64,000 nucleotides of DNA from JBNKFV01 sp050289485 (GCA_050289485.1 JBNKFV010000018.1:1-64000); one strand, 5' to 3'; positions 37,787 through 47,190 are shown, counted from the stretch's first letter. Numbers and translations: made by a program. Notes: generated by a model not told the origin, from the sequence alone.

Positions 37787-38893
37787 ATGAAGACAAAAGC
37801 CGCAGTTGCCTGGAAAGCCGGCAGCCCACTGGATGTTATCGACGTTGACCTGGAAGGCCCAAAAGCTGGCGAAGTACTGGTTGAGATCAAAGCAACCGGT
37901 GTTTGTCATACCGATGCCTTTACCCTCTCTGGCGACGACCCCGAAGGTATTTTCCCTGCCATTATGGGCCACGAAGGCGCAGGCGTGGTGCAAGAAGTGG
38001 GCGCGGGGGTTACGTCGGTCAAACCCGGCGATATCGTGATTCCACTGTACACCCCTGAATGCCGCCAATGTAAATTCTGCCTCAGCGGCAAAACCAACCT
38101 GTGCGGCGCCATTCGCGCAACCCAGGGCAAAGGCCTGATGCCAGACGGCACCAGCCGCTTCTCATTAGACGGCAAACCCATCATGCATTACATGGGTTGC
38201 TCTACATTCTCCAACTACACCGTGCTGCCAGAAATTGCCGTAGCGAAAATTCGTGAAGACGCCCCACTCGATAAAGCCTGCTATATCGGCTGCGGCGTAA
38301 CTACCGGCGTTGGCGCCGTGGCACTCGACGCAAAAGTGGAAGCCGGTGCTAATGTCGTGGTATTCGGCCTGGGCGGTATTGGCCTCAACGTGATTCAGGG
38401 CGCCCGCATGGTCGGTGCCGGTAAAATTATTGGTATCGACATCAACCCGACCAAAGTTGAGCTGGCAAAAAAATTCGGCATGACCGACTTTATCAACCCG
38501 AAAGAAGTCGACAATGTGGTAGAAGCCATTATTGATTTGACCGACGGCGGTGCCGACTACAGTTTTGAATGTATTGGTAACGTAAACACCATGCGTCAGG
38601 CGTTGGAATGCTGCCATAAAGGCTGGGGCGAATCGTGGATTATTGGTGTTGCCGGTGCAGGCCAGGAAATCTCTACCCGCCCCTTCCAACTGGTAACGGG
38701 CCGGGTATGGCGCGGCACCGCGTTTGGTGGTGCACGCGGTCGTACCGATGTGCCAAAGATTGTAGATTGGTACATGGAAGGCAAAATCAATATCGACGAC
38801 TTGATCACCCACACCATGCCATTACAAGACATCAACAAAGCCTTCGACTTGATGCACGCGGGCGAAAGTATTCGCTCAGTTGTCTTGTATTAA
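37787..38893 (+). CDS. adhC: S-(hydroxymethyl)glutathione dehydrogenase / class III alcohol dehydrogenase
   Basis: Oxidises S-hydroxymethylglutathione (formaldehyde plus glutathione) to S-formylglutathione with NAD. 368 residues. Catalytic zinc ligands are Cys40 and His62, plus the Cys in YIGCGVTTG. The structural zinc uses Cys92, 95, 98 and 106. The nucleotide site is GLGGIGLNVIQGA. It has a ribosome site GAGAGG. It is the first gene of the two-step formaldehyde pathway with fghA. Confidence 0.97.
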   Translation: MKTKAAVAWKAGSPLDVIDVDLEGPKAGEVLVEIKATGVCHTDAFTLSGDDPEGIFPAIMGHEGAGVVQEVGAGVTSVKPGDIVIPLYTPECRQCKFCLSGKTNLCGAIRATQGKGLMPDGTSRFSLDGKPIMHYMGCSTFSNYTVLPEIAVAKIREDAPLDKACYIGCGVTTGVGAVALDAKVEAGANVVVFGLGGIGLNVIQGARMVGAGKIIGIDINPTKVELAKKFGMTDFINPKEVDNVVEAIIDLTDGGADYSFECIGNVNTMRQALECCHKGWGESWIIGVAGAGQEISTRPFQLVTGRVWRGTAFGGARGRTDVPKIVDWYMEGKINIDDLITHTMPLQDINKAFDLMHAGESIRSVVLY

Positions 38894-38928
38894 GGCGCAA
38901 TATCTCCGGCGCCTATCGCGTTAAATTC

Positions 38929-38954
38929 AAGCCGCAAGTCACCCTTGCGGCTTT
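38929..38954 (+). terminator. Hairpin between adhC and fghA
   Basis: AAGCCGCAAG / CTTGCGGCTT with a TCACC loop followed by TTTTGC. It could be a partial terminator reducing fghA relative to adhC, or an mRNA-stabilising stem. The fghA start is 20 bases beyond. Confidence 0.6.
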
Positions 38955-38974
38955 TGCATTTAAGGAAGATCACT

Positions 38975-39820
38975 ATGAGCCTCACACAATTGGGCGCTAA
39001 TCAGTGCTTTGGTGGCAAACAACTGCGTTTCGAACATGCCTCAAGCACGTTGAGCTGCCCCATGACCTTCTCCATTTATCTGCCACCCCAGGCAGAACAA
39101 GGCAAGGTGCCGGTCATTTATTATCTTTCTGGCCTTACCTGCACCGACGAAAACATGGTGCAAAAAGCCGGGGCACAACGCTACGCTGCGGAACACGGCG
39201 TGGCACTGGTGGCGCCAGACACCAGCCCCCGTGGCGACGGCGTACCCGACGACCCAAACGGCAGCTGGGATTTCGGCCTGGGCGCCGGTTTCTATTGCGA
39301 CGCTACCCAAGCCCCATGGAGCAAACACTATCGCATGTACAGCTACATCGTGGATGAGCTGCCAGCCTTGATCGAAAATAACTTTGCCGTCGATGCCTCA
39401 CGCCAGTCGATTACCGGCCACTCCATGGGCGGCCACGGCGCGCTGACCATTGCACTGAAAAATCCGGGGCGCTTTAAATCAGTTTCTGCCTTTGCCCCCA
39501 TCTCGTCACCGTTAAACTGCCCGTGGGGCGAAAAAGCGCTGGGCAATTACATTGGCAACGACCGCAAGGCCTGGCAAGCCTACGACAGCTGCGAGCTGAT
39601 CAAAACCGCGCAAGAGCGCCTGCCCATACTGATCGATCAAGGCAGCGCAGATAACTTTCTGGCAGAACAACTCAAGCCAGAATTACTGCAGGCTGCTGCC
39701 GCCGAGGCCGGTTATCCCATCACGCTGCGCCTGCAAGACGGTTACGACCACAGCTACTTTTTTATTGCCACGTTTATTGGCGAGCATATCGCCTTTCACG
39801 CAAAACATTTGGCGCAGTAG
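38975..39820 (+). CDS. fghA: S-formylglutathione hydrolase
   Basis: Hydrolyses S-formylglutathione to formate and glutathione. 281 residues from ATG 38975, which has AAGGAAG upstream. A longer open frame to 38945 runs through the hairpin and is unlikely. Catalytic Ser in TGHSMGGHGAL; Asp in LIDQGSADNFL; His in DGYDHSYFFI. YLSGLTCTDENMVQKAGAQR is the esterase D signature. Confidence 0.97.
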   Translation: MSLTQLGANQCFGGKQLRFEHASSTLSCPMTFSIYLPPQAEQGKVPVIYYLSGLTCTDENMVQKAGAQRYAAEHGVALVAPDTSPRGDGVPDDPNGSWDFGLGAGFYCDATQAPWSKHYRMYSYIVDELPALIENNFAVDASRQSITGHSMGGHGALTIALKNPGRFKSVSAFAPISSPLNCPWGEKALGNYIGNDRKAWQAYDSCELIKTAQERLPILIDQGSADNFLAEQLKPELLQAAAAEAGYPITLRLQDGYDHSYFFIATFIGEHIAFHAKHLAQ

Positions 39821-39864
39821 CTACTAGTTGTAGTTGCGGGTCATAGTTACCAGTAGTCTGTTCC

Positions 39865-39894
39865 GCCATGTGTAGCGCTGCCGCTGCACATGGC
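39865..39894. terminator. Strong hairpin after fghA
   Basis: GCCATGTGTAGCG / CGCTGCACATGGC with a 4-base loop and one G-U pair, in the fghA-rlmG gap. There is no T-run, so it is either a weak terminator or a processing stem. Confidence 0.45.
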
Positions 39895-39942
39895 TAACAG
39901 ACTTGTTATACTGCGCGGCCTGATGTTTCGTTCTGCACCGCT

Positions 39943-41115
39943 ATGACCGCTCCCACCTCATCACAACCGCACGCGCTGGCCGCCATGAATCTGCAGCGGG
40001 TACCCCACAGCAAACAGCTACAAGCCTGGGACGCTGCCGATGAATATCTGCTACGCCTGCTAAACGATAGCGCAACCGCCTTGCCACTGGTGATTGTCAA
40101 CGACAACTTTGGTGCGTTGAGCCTGGCACCAACGCATCCGGTACTACTGAGCTGGAATGATTCATACCTTGCCCAACAGGCCATTCTAAAAAACGCCGCC
40201 ACCAATCAATGCCAGCCACCCTTACTGGCGGGATGTCACCAAAGTTTAACCCAGTGTTTGGGGAACATCGCCAAACCACTGCGTATTGTTATGCGGGTAC
40301 CGAAAAATAACGCGTTGTTTCAATGGCAATTGCAACAAGTGGCGAGCGCCTGCCCCCCAGGCAGCGAGTTGTGGCTGGCAGGGATGGACAAACACCTGAG
40401 CAAATCGCAATTTGAAATGGTTGAACGCGTGATCGGCAACGCCACTTTTTTACCGGGTGTAAAAAAAGCACGTGTGTGGCAAGCCACCCTTGGTACGCCA
40501 CCGGCCACCACAGCGCTGGCGTTTTATGAACACGGTTATACCTACAGCCATACCGCCAACGGCCAGGCACACACACTTACCCTGCAACGCACACCCAATG
40601 TATTCAGCGGCAGTAGTGTGGATATTGGAGCACGTTTTTTTATCGAACAATTTGCTGCGCTGGCGCCACAAGCAATAACCCCCGAAGCCAAAGTGGCAGA
40701 CCTCGGTTGCGGCAACGGTTTGCTGTCGCTGTGTTATTGGCAGCATTATCCGCACTGCGTAATAACCGCCGTTGACGAATCGTTTCAGGCTATCGCCTGC
40801 ACACAGCGAAATATTGATAATCACCACCTGCAACACGCCATTCACACAACCTGCGCGAATGGTTTGGAAGACTTCCCCGCCGAGCACTTTGATGCCGTAC
40901 TGTGCAACCCACCCTTTCATCAACACAATACGGTAAGCACCGATATTGCCTACACACTTTTTCAGCAGGCCCACCGCGCACTGCGTAAAGGCGGCCAACT
41001 GCATCTGGTTGCCAACCGCCACTTGCCGTACCAGCAAGGGTTAAAACGGTTATTCGGTGGCTACACGCTGGTGAACCAGAACCACAAGTTCGTCGTCCTA
41101 TCTGCCCGCAAATAA
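39943..41115 (+). CDS. rlmG: 23S rRNA (guanine-1835-N2)-methyltransferase
   Basis: 390 residues, two-domain methyltransferase of the RsmC/RlmG group. The degenerate N-terminal domain is followed by the catalytic C-terminal domain. The SAM site is VADLGCGNGLLSLCYWQHYP and the catalytic motif is LCNPPFHQH. GGQLHLVANRHLPYQ and VLSARK complete the pattern. The length and N-terminal match favour RlmG over RsmC. Confidence 0.9.
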   Translation: MTAPTSSQPHALAAMNLQRVPHSKQLQAWDAADEYLLRLLNDSATALPLVIVNDNFGALSLAPTHPVLLSWNDSYLAQQAILKNAATNQCQPPLLAGCHQSLTQCLGNIAKPLRIVMRVPKNNALFQWQLQQVASACPPGSELWLAGMDKHLSKSQFEMVERVIGNATFLPGVKKARVWQATLGTPPATTALAFYEHGYTYSHTANGQAHTLTLQRTPNVFSGSSVDIGARFFIEQFAALAPQAITPEAKVADLGCGNGLLSLCYWQHYPHCVITAVDESFQAIACTQRNIDNHHLQHAIHTTCANGLEDFPAEHFDAVLCNPPFHQHNTVSTDIAYTLFQQAHRALRKGGQLHLVANRHLPYQQGLKRLFGGYTLVNQNHKFVVLSARK

Positions 41116-41268
41116 TCGCGATGCAGTGCACAAATAGTCGCTAAAACACGCGCATTTTGTCACACATTAACGCATTGGCGCCGTTGCGCTATCGACTTCG
41201 TTTATGCCGTCTTTATACTGCGCCCCGTTAACCATACTCACAGGATCACTCCTTATAAGGACGCTTTT

Positions 41269-41394
41269 ATGATGGATATTATTCACTCAGCCACCCAATG
41301 GCTGAGTACAGAAGCCGCAGCGCCAGCGACCTTGGCATTAGTACTGCCAGGCCTGATTGGCATGGCGGTATTGCGCAAGAAAAACCGCACCTGA
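41269..41394 (+). CDS. 41-residue peptide with PEP-CTERM-like tail
   Basis: ATG ATG GAT ... TGA encodes 41 residues, preceded by TATAAGGACG as a ribosome site 5-10 bases upstream. Residues 18-36 (APATLALVLPGLIGMAVLR) followed by KKNRT form a short Pro-led hydrophobic helix and a basic end. That is the layout of PEP-CTERM/VPEP sorting signals, although the PEP triplet itself is replaced by AAP. There is almost no cargo ahead of it. It could be a real micro-protein or the relic of a longer exported protein. It lies between rlmG and ydbH, same strand. Confidence 0.5.
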   Translation: MMDIIHSATQWLSTEAAAPATLALVLPGLIGMAVLRKKNRT

Positions 41395-41477
41395 TCACTC
41401 ACAATCGCCGATAATTTTTTATAGCCCTGTTACACTGTTGGCCACCACAACACAGGCGTTGGCAAACACAAGCAGGC

Positions 41478-44015
41478 ATGCAGCACTTATCTTCCAGCCG
41501 ATGGTACACGGCACTTTCTGTTTTACTGCTATTGCTGGTCTCCGGGGTATACAGTTACCTGCAGAGAGACCAGCTAATCAGCTATTTACTCAACCAATCT
41601 GCCAACCCCTACCACCTTTACGATATTCACCTTGAGCAACTCAACCCGGGTGCAGGCACGCTCGACATCGCGCACGCATCACTGGTTTATCGCACGCAAA
41701 CGGTGGCAGCCAACATTGAATTACACAAGATTCATATCACGCTCAGCTGGGCAAAGATGATCACACGCTTGATTGGGCGCGACACCGCTCCGTTGCAATC
41801 ACTGACGGTTACCAATCTTGAGGTTGACGCGGTTACCCGCACCCAGCCAAACACCGCTGCACCGACCCATCCCTTCGACAGCGACCAATGGCTGCCTGGC
41901 AATCTTCTTGCCTTACTGCCCTTGCAGCAACTGAACGTAGAACACTGGGCAGTCACGCTGAACGGCCAGCAATTTCAAGGCGACACCTTCGCCACGCCCA
42001 ATAACAACCAGCTGCACACTACCGCCACCTTGCCATTGTCGGCAAACGACTTGCTATCACTGACCCTCCACAGCGATAGCACCACACCGCTGCAATTAAC
42101 CGCACAGTGGCATAACCAAGACACCAACGAACTGGTTGCCCAGGCAACCCTAAGCCGGCAAAACCAGCCTTCTGCAAACTGGGTATTAACCGCCACCAGC
42201 AAGCTCGAAGCACTGACCCGGTTACAAGAACTACCGCTGCTTGCGCACTACACCCCCGCGCTACAACACAGCTTGAATGATCACCTGCAACGGCTAGACA
42301 GCAACCACATACGCCTTAGCGGGCAGGTGAGTATGGCGTTCACCACACAAGACTTAACCAAGCTGCTCGCCAACTTGCCAACCCATGCCGGCACGCCCAG
42401 CGCCCTGCAACCCTATATCACTGAAGCTCAGCCGCTCTCGCTGTCGTACCACGTACAACTGCAACACAAAAACCACAAAATACAGGCGCAACTGCTAGGT
42501 ACTACCACCATTTTTGCAAACGACGGCAAATGGGCCATACACAACACGCCGGTGGAAGAAAACAACACACCGCCAAACGCCAGCAAAACACCCTGGTTAA
42601 CAGCACAGCTTGATATACCGTGGTTTGCCAACAGTGATTTGCAGCGCTACGCCCCTATTGATATCAACGCCTTGCCCAGCGCCTTGCAAAACAACACCAT
42701 AGCGATAAGCACAAACGCCCTCGCCATCGCTGCCAATACAGAAACGCTATCAGCAGTGCTGGGGGATACGCGCATTGATCTAACTCCCGGCGACACAGCC
42801 TGGGTTGCAACCACCGGTTCGAGCCACCACACCACATTCAGTTATAAACACCCGCAAGCCCGCCTCGAAGGTGACATTAATCTGTTGCTCACTCAGCAAG
42901 ACCAAACCCGTCACCAGCAACATTGGCAGGGTAGCTATAACTGGCAGATGGCCGAGCAACAACAAACGCTGGCATTCAACAGTAAGAGTGCAGGTGCAGC
43001 ATCGTCACTCACACTCAATGGCACCATTACTCCGCAGCATACACAGCTAGCGTACACGGCCAGCAGCGACAACATAGCCACCGCGATGGAAGCTCTCCGT
43101 CAGGTACTGCCCCCATCGCGGTGGCCTGAGTTATTGCGCCGGTTGCAACTCACTAAAGGCAAGGCCACCCTAAACGGAACCCTCACCTTACCGGCCAACA
43201 GCCCAACACACGCCATAACAGCCCGCACAGAATGGGCCTTGCAGGCGGTATCTGGCCTGTACGACAACACCGCCTTGCAGAATGTTTATGGCAGCGGCAC
43301 GTTACAGGGTATTCCTGGTATCACAGCCGTATCCTCCCCAACCCAACAACAGTTTGGGGCCGCCTCTGTACACGGCGGCATCGACCTAACCCAGCTTGAA
43401 TGGCAAGGCACACTCGCCAGCCCCAGTGCCGCTATCGATCAGTTACAAGTAACCTCCCAGCACTTTAGCGCAAACCTGCTGGGCGGAACCCTCACACTCA
43501 CCGAGCCATTGACTTACCACCTGGCGCAGCAAACGGCACAAGGCACATTACATGCCGAACACTGGCAGCTGGCGCAACTGCTGGCCCTGCAAAAACAAAA
43601 TATTCAAGCCAACGGCATACTCGATGGCGATATGCACTTCACACTTACCCCCAACGGGCTGACCATTCCCGCTGGCGCACTCACCGCTCGCGCACCCGGC
43701 GGGGTTATTCGCTATCCAACACAAGAGGCGCAACACATTATTGCCAGCAGCCCTGAACTGGGTATGGCCATGCGCATGCTGGAAAATTTCACCTACAAAG
43801 CGCTGGGCGCAACCATCAAGCTAGACAACGCTGGTGAGCTGCACGTAGGCCTGAACCTCTCGGGCAATAACCCGGCAGAAATGAACGGCCGCGCCGTTGA
43901 GTTTAATATCAATATCGACCAAAATGTGTTTCCGTTACTAGAGAGCCTGCGCTTGAGTGATCAGGTAGTAAAACGGTTGGAACAGCAAGTAAAACAACGG
44001 TCAAGCAAGCCTTAA
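41478..44015 (+). CDS. ydbH: YdbH-family AsmA-like envelope protein
   Basis: 845 residues anchored by one N-terminal helix (ALSVLLLLLVSGVYSYLQ). The long beta-rich body is typical of AsmA-like bridges. Family features are in the C-terminal third (GGVIRYPTQEAQ, LENFTYKALGATIKLDNAGELHVGLNLSGNNP). In E. coli YdbH acts with TamB and YhdP in phospholipid transport to the outer membrane. ynbE and ydbL follow directly. Confidence 0.88.
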   Translation: MQHLSSSRWYTALSVLLLLLVSGVYSYLQRDQLISYLLNQSANPYHLYDIHLEQLNPGAGTLDIAHASLVYRTQTVAANIELHKIHITLSWAKMITRLIGRDTAPLQSLTVTNLEVDAVTRTQPNTAAPTHPFDSDQWLPGNLLALLPLQQLNVEHWAVTLNGQQFQGDTFATPNNNQLHTTATLPLSANDLLSLTLHSDSTTPLQLTAQWHNQDTNELVAQATLSRQNQPSANWVLTATSKLEALTRLQELPLLAHYTPALQHSLNDHLQRLDSNHIRLSGQVSMAFTTQDLTKLLANLPTHAGTPSALQPYITEAQPLSLSYHVQLQHKNHKIQAQLLGTTTIFANDGKWAIHNTPVEENNTPPNASKTPWLTAQLDIPWFANSDLQRYAPIDINALPSALQNNTIAISTNALAIAANTETLSAVLGDTRIDLTPGDTAWVATTGSSHHTTFSYKHPQARLEGDINLLLTQQDQTRHQQHWQGSYNWQMAEQQQTLAFNSKSAGAASSLTLNGTITPQHTQLAYTASSDNIATAMEALRQVLPPSRWPELLRRLQLTKGKATLNGTLTLPANSPTHAITARTEWALQAVSGLYDNTALQNVYGSGTLQGIPGITAVSSPTQQQFGAASVHGGIDLTQLEWQGTLASPSAAIDQLQVTSQHFSANLLGGTLTLTEPLTYHLAQQTAQGTLHAEHWQLAQLLALQKQNIQANGILDGDMHFTLTPNGLTIPAGALTARAPGGVIRYPTQEAQHIIASSPELGMAMRMLENFTYKALGATIKLDNAGELHVGLNLSGNNPAEMNGRAVEFNINIDQNVFPLLESLRLSDQVVKRLEQQVKQRSSKP

Positions 44016-44080
44016 TATTGTTCATGCAAGGTTCACCAACATTACCTAATACTCAAGGCTTCATACAAAGGCATAGTGTT

Positions 44081-44275
44081 ATGCGATCACTGCACATTCT
44101 ATTACTCACCTTTACCCTGGGCACGCTGCTTTCAGGCTGCACGCCTACCGTTAGAGTAGAAGCACCGGAAAAGCCCATTACCATTAACCTCAATGTAAAA
44201 ATTGAACACGAAATTCGTGTAAAGGTAGACAAAGAACTGGATGACATCTTCAGCAAAGACAGCGACCTGTTTTAA
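44081..44275 (+). CDS. ynbE: YnbE-family lipoprotein
   Basis: 64 residues from ATG 44081; an upstream open frame lacks a lipobox. The signal ends LLSGC, followed by TPTVRVEAPEKPITINLNVKIEHEIRVKVD, the YnbE signature. In E. coli YnbE stacks on the outer-membrane end of YdbH to complete the bridge. Confidence 0.9.
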   Translation: MRSLHILLLTFTLGTLLSGCTPTVRVEAPEKPITINLNVKIEHEIRVKVDKELDDIFSKDSDLF

Positions 44276-44313
44276 TACCAGCGCCCTGGCAGCCAACACG
44301 ACCGGAGATAGCA

Positions 44314-44658
44314 ATGAAACCGTATTCTTTATTCAAACATATCGCCCTTGGCTTGACGCTGATCAGCAGCATGCTGCTATCGGCACAAGCATTCAGTATT
44401 GATATTAAACATGCCAAAGAACAAGGCCTGGTGGGCGAAACAGCCAACGGCTACATCGCCCAGGTAAAACCAGGCAATGCCGAAGCCGCAGCGCTCGTCA
44501 AAGAGATTAATGCACAGCGCAAAAGCGTGTACGAAAAAATTGCAAAAGACAACAACATCAGCCTCACCGCCGTTGAACTAAGAGCCGGCGAAAAAGCCTT
44601 TGCCAAAACCCCTGCAGGCCAATATATTTTTCAAGATGGACAATGGCTTAAGAAGTAG
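44314..44658 (+). CDS. ydbL: YdbL-family (DUF1318) periplasmic protein
   Basis: 114 residues with a signal peptide cleaved near AQA-FSI. DUF1318 features are LVGETANGYIA and VKEINAQRKSVYEKIAKDNNI. It ends in KTPAGQYIFQDGQWLKK. YdbL is thought to regulate the YdbH-YnbE bridge. It is the last core gene before the cassette array. Confidence 0.9.
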   Translation: MKPYSLFKHIALGLTLISSMLLSAQAFSIDIKHAKEQGLVGETANGYIAQVKPGNAEAAALVKEINAQRKSVYEKIAKDNNISLTAVELRAGEKAFAKTPAGQYIFQDGQWLKK

Positions 44659-44716
44659 CCGTTATAGCCAACAACCCGCTGCGCGCTTTTTGCACGCAGC
44701 GAACGCCACCACCTTG

Positions 44717-45205
44717 CTATATGCGCCTTTCATTGCTTGCGTATAGCGTTTTTTTGCCTGTGTAATTATTATAAAAATTTTCATGGGCAGATTGCGAAAA
44801 ACAATCCTGCCTTTGATCGTACTGGATAATCCACTCAATCAACATATCAAGATTTTCATCTTGCGCCGCTTTCGACACATATTTATGCGGCTCCCAAGGC
44901 CGACTTCTCGCATTTTTAATGCACAGCGCAATGGGTAATTTCAAATAAATAATTTCACTGGAATAAGGCACTGCAAGTGCAAGTAAATCAGAATAGCAGC
45001 CCTCTATCACCCAGCCCTCGTGATTCGATATAAACGCATCGATGGCCTTAGCAGATTCGACTAAAGGCTTACGTTCAGGCGGATTCACAGGTAGCCAAGC
45101 CAGGCTATCTAAATCCAAGTGCGCCAAATTATCAGAAACCGATAACTCTTTGGCCAAGGTTGACTTTCCAGACCCTGAATTTCCAAACACCAACACTCTC
45201 TTCAA
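44717..45205 (-). CDS. Cassette: P-loop kinase-like protein
   Basis: 162 residues from a TTG start at 45205, which has GGAGAAG six bases upstream and opens directly into KRVLVFGNSGSGKSTLAKEL. The Walker A is GNSGSGKST. HLDLDSLAWLP and GWVIEGCYSD match the adenylate-kinase/topology-modulation-like (FlaR) NTPases. IYLKLPIALCIKNARSR fits the LID part. The substrate is unknown. It is the last cassette before ydbL; a degenerate attC may follow at 44662-44716 (ending TTGCTAT). Confidence 0.75.
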   Translation of the reverse strand: MKRVLVFGNSGSGKSTLAKELSVSDNLAHLDLDSLAWLPVNPPERKPLVESAKAIDAFISNHEGWVIEGCYSDLLALAVPYSSEIIYLKLPIALCIKNARSRPWEPHKYVSKAAQDENLDMLIEWIIQYDQRQDCFSQSAHENFYNNYTGKKTLYASNERRI

Positions 45206-45289
45206 AATCTTCTCCGTGTGACTACATAGCGCCAGCAGCACGGCCAAAAATGAAACGCAGCTCAATATTTCCTGCGTTTCCTGCGCTTT

Positions 45290-45979
45290 TTAAGTTGCGT
45301 ACTCTACCGCTTTTTTTGAATGAATGTCGGTTGTATCTAATAGCTTAACATCTGTGTCTCGGCTGCCTACAAGCATGCCAATTTCAGTACACCCTAAAAT
45401 TACGGCTTCCGCACCAGCGGAAGCGAGCAAATTGATTATCCGCAAAAATTCTTTTTTTGATTCAGCTTCTATTTTTCCAAGACACAGTTCCTGATAGATA
45501 ACTTTATGAACAATATCTCTATCTGGCTTATTGGGAACAAGTACATTAATGCCATATTTTTCCGAAAGCCTGCCCTTGTAAAAGTCGTGCTCCATTGTAA
45601 AAGCAGTACCTAACAACCCAACGGTCTTCATGTTAGCCTTAACGATTACTTCGGCAGTGGCATCGGCTATGTGAAGAATGGGTATAGTAATTGAGCTCTC
45701 AACTTCAGGCGCCACCAGGTGCATTGTGTTGGTACAAATAACTAAAAAGTCGGCACCAGCAGCTTCGATCTTTTTAGCCGCATCTATTAATATTTCCGCA
45801 GTTGCTTCCCAGTTTCCGGCATGCTGGAGCTTTTCAATTGGCTCGAAATCGACGCTAAACATCGCTATTTTTGCTGAATGCAGCCCCCCAAGAGAATTCC
45901 TAACACCTTCATTGATGCTCTTGTAATAGCCAAGAGTGCTTTCCCAGCTCATACCGCCTAGTAATCCTATCGTTTTCAT
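45290..45979 (-). CDS. Cassette: aspartate/glutamate racemase family protein
   Basis: 229 residues. The two catalytic cysteines are in VICTNTMH and LGCTEIG. GLLGGMSWEST at the N-terminus is typical of the YgeA-type amino-acid racemases. A degenerate attC with a GAAACGCAG/CTGCGTTTC stem may lie at about 45220-45290. Racemases of this type are common integron passengers. Confidence 0.88.
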   Translation of the reverse strand: MKTIGLLGGMSWESTLGYYKSINEGVRNSLGGLHSAKIAMFSVDFEPIEKLQHAGNWEATAEILIDAAKKIEAAGADFLVICTNTMHLVAPEVESSITIPILHIADATAEVIVKANMKTVGLLGTAFTMEHDFYKGRLSEKYGINVLVPNKPDRDIVHKVIYQELCLGKIEAESKKEFLRIINLLASAGAEAVILGCTEIGMLVGSRDTDVKLLDTTDIHSKKAVEYAT

Positions 45980-46089
45980 CTATGCCTCCCCTCTGGCTTG
46001 GCAACATAACATTTACAATCTCCCGCTGCGACGATTGATTATCTATTTGCAAACACTTGGCTTCGCGGCGCCGGGGCATTGCATTATTA

Positions 46090-46695
46090 TCACACGATTT
46101 CTGCAGTGATGTCAGATCTCAACAATCGGTACGAGATTAGTACAACCCAAGTGAACACAACAGAGAGAATGATCCGGTGAGCCATTGGCTCTGCCGAAAC
46201 CCCGCCAGAAACACAAACGATGGGGACAATCGCGAGAGCGATCACCCCATTGGCCATAATCCGCTCGTGGCGGGGCGAGCGTGAGCCAGTGAGCCGCGCC
46301 AGCCCAAAACAGAATCCAGCTAGCGAAAGGCAAATGGATACAAAATGCGCCTTGGAAAGTGGCGACTGTGTATCAGCCAGATCAGTCGGTATTGCCGCTA
46401 GTGAAAACCCCAATCCAGCCACCATTAAACTCGCTCCGAGTAAGCGGTCGTTTCTGCATAAACCGAAGAGCCAGCCGAATACAGCCAGCAATAAACCAAC
46501 TACCACAAAGCCCAAAACGTTCCACCAGAGGGCGTAGGGTTGTCCTTTGCCTCCCAGTTTGCTGATGAAGTCGCCGAAGATATCGAAGTCAGGGTGCAGA
46601 AAGCCAAACAACACGAATGAGCACACAAAGACTGATACCGACGACAAACCGCACGCAGCAGTGAAAACTTCTAATCGTCTGGCCATGTTATTCAT
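46090..46695 (-). CDS. Cassette: DUF998-like membrane protein
   Basis: 201 residues from ATG 46695, next to the attC; an open frame to 46758 would run through that attC. About six hydrophobic helices. DFISKLGGKGQPYALWWNVLGF resembles the DUF998 signature. Function unknown. No clean attC follows, only a degenerate stretch at about 46005-46095. Confidence 0.72.
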   Translation of the reverse strand: MNNMARRLEVFTAACGLSSVSVFVCSFVLFGFLHPDFDIFGDFISKLGGKGQPYALWWNVLGFVVVGLLLAVFGWLFGLCRNDRLLGASLMVAGLGFSLAAIPTDLADTQSPLSKAHFVSICLSLAGFCFGLARLTGSRSPRHERIMANGVIALAIVPIVCVSGGVSAEPMAHRIILSVVFTWVVLISYRLLRSDITAEIV

Positions 46696-46699
46696 GGGA

Positions 46700-46803
46700 T
46701 AAAACGCCCAGCTATGGCGCCGGAGTGCAGTTGATATTTTTTGTGGTACCCACCACAAAAAAGGCCGACGAAACGGAGATCACTCATGGGCTGTTTGTTA
46801 ACC
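46700..46803 (-). other. attC site A
   Basis: Starts TAAAACGCCC and ends TTTGTTAACC on plus. The inner hairpin centres on TGTGGTACCCACCACA. It is closely related to the site at 51299-51398, with the same arms and loop. R'' overlaps the stop of the ORF at 46798. Confidence 0.85.
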
Positions 46804-47116
46804 ATTCTTTGTAATCTCACTATTTAGTTGATTTACAAAAGGTTTAACCTCTGGATGTTTTTGAAGCCATATTTCACCAATGTACTGCGCTACAGATTTT
46901 CCCGACAGATGCCTTCTCATCTCGTTCACTTCACGTGCCTGAAGCAGCTCATGTGCGAGCTCCATTACTCTTTCAGACTCTTCAACTTCGAACTCACCAG
47001 TTTGATTACCCCAAACTTTTTGAATAGCTGAGATAAGCTTTCCCGCTAGCTTTTCACATTCTGTTTTTTTCTTGGCATATTTTTTGACGCTTAATGTTCC
47101 AAACAGCCGACGACAT
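46798..47116 (-). pseudogene. Cassette: open frame without a start, possible frameshift
   Basis: A protein-like frame ends at the attC (stop 46798-46800) and reads, near its end, HLSGKSVAQYIGEIWLQKHP. Upstream it stays open to a TGA beyond 47130 but contains no ATG, GTG or TTG before the core segment. An ATG in another frame at 47116 (MSSAVWNIKRQ) would join it if one base were removed from the A-run near 47080. It may be a frameshifted cassette gene or a sequencing error. No family recognised. Confidence 0.45.
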
Positions 47117-47190
47117 GAGTAGGGGACTACTTTTCACGCTTGGCATAGCGACGGCCGTTAGGCCGTCGCGCCTGCTGCCACTTGTTAAGA

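Noticed and set aside
38165..38812. Long open frame antisense to adhC (215 codons)
   Set aside because: It lies fully inside a highly conserved gene and has no recognisable domain. A shadow of the adhC reading frame.
47119..47190. Hairpin GCGACGGCC-GTTA-GGCCGTCGC as an attC
   Set aside because: The stem is perfect and contains GTTAGGC, but the expected TAACGCC left core is missing. It may be a decayed attC.
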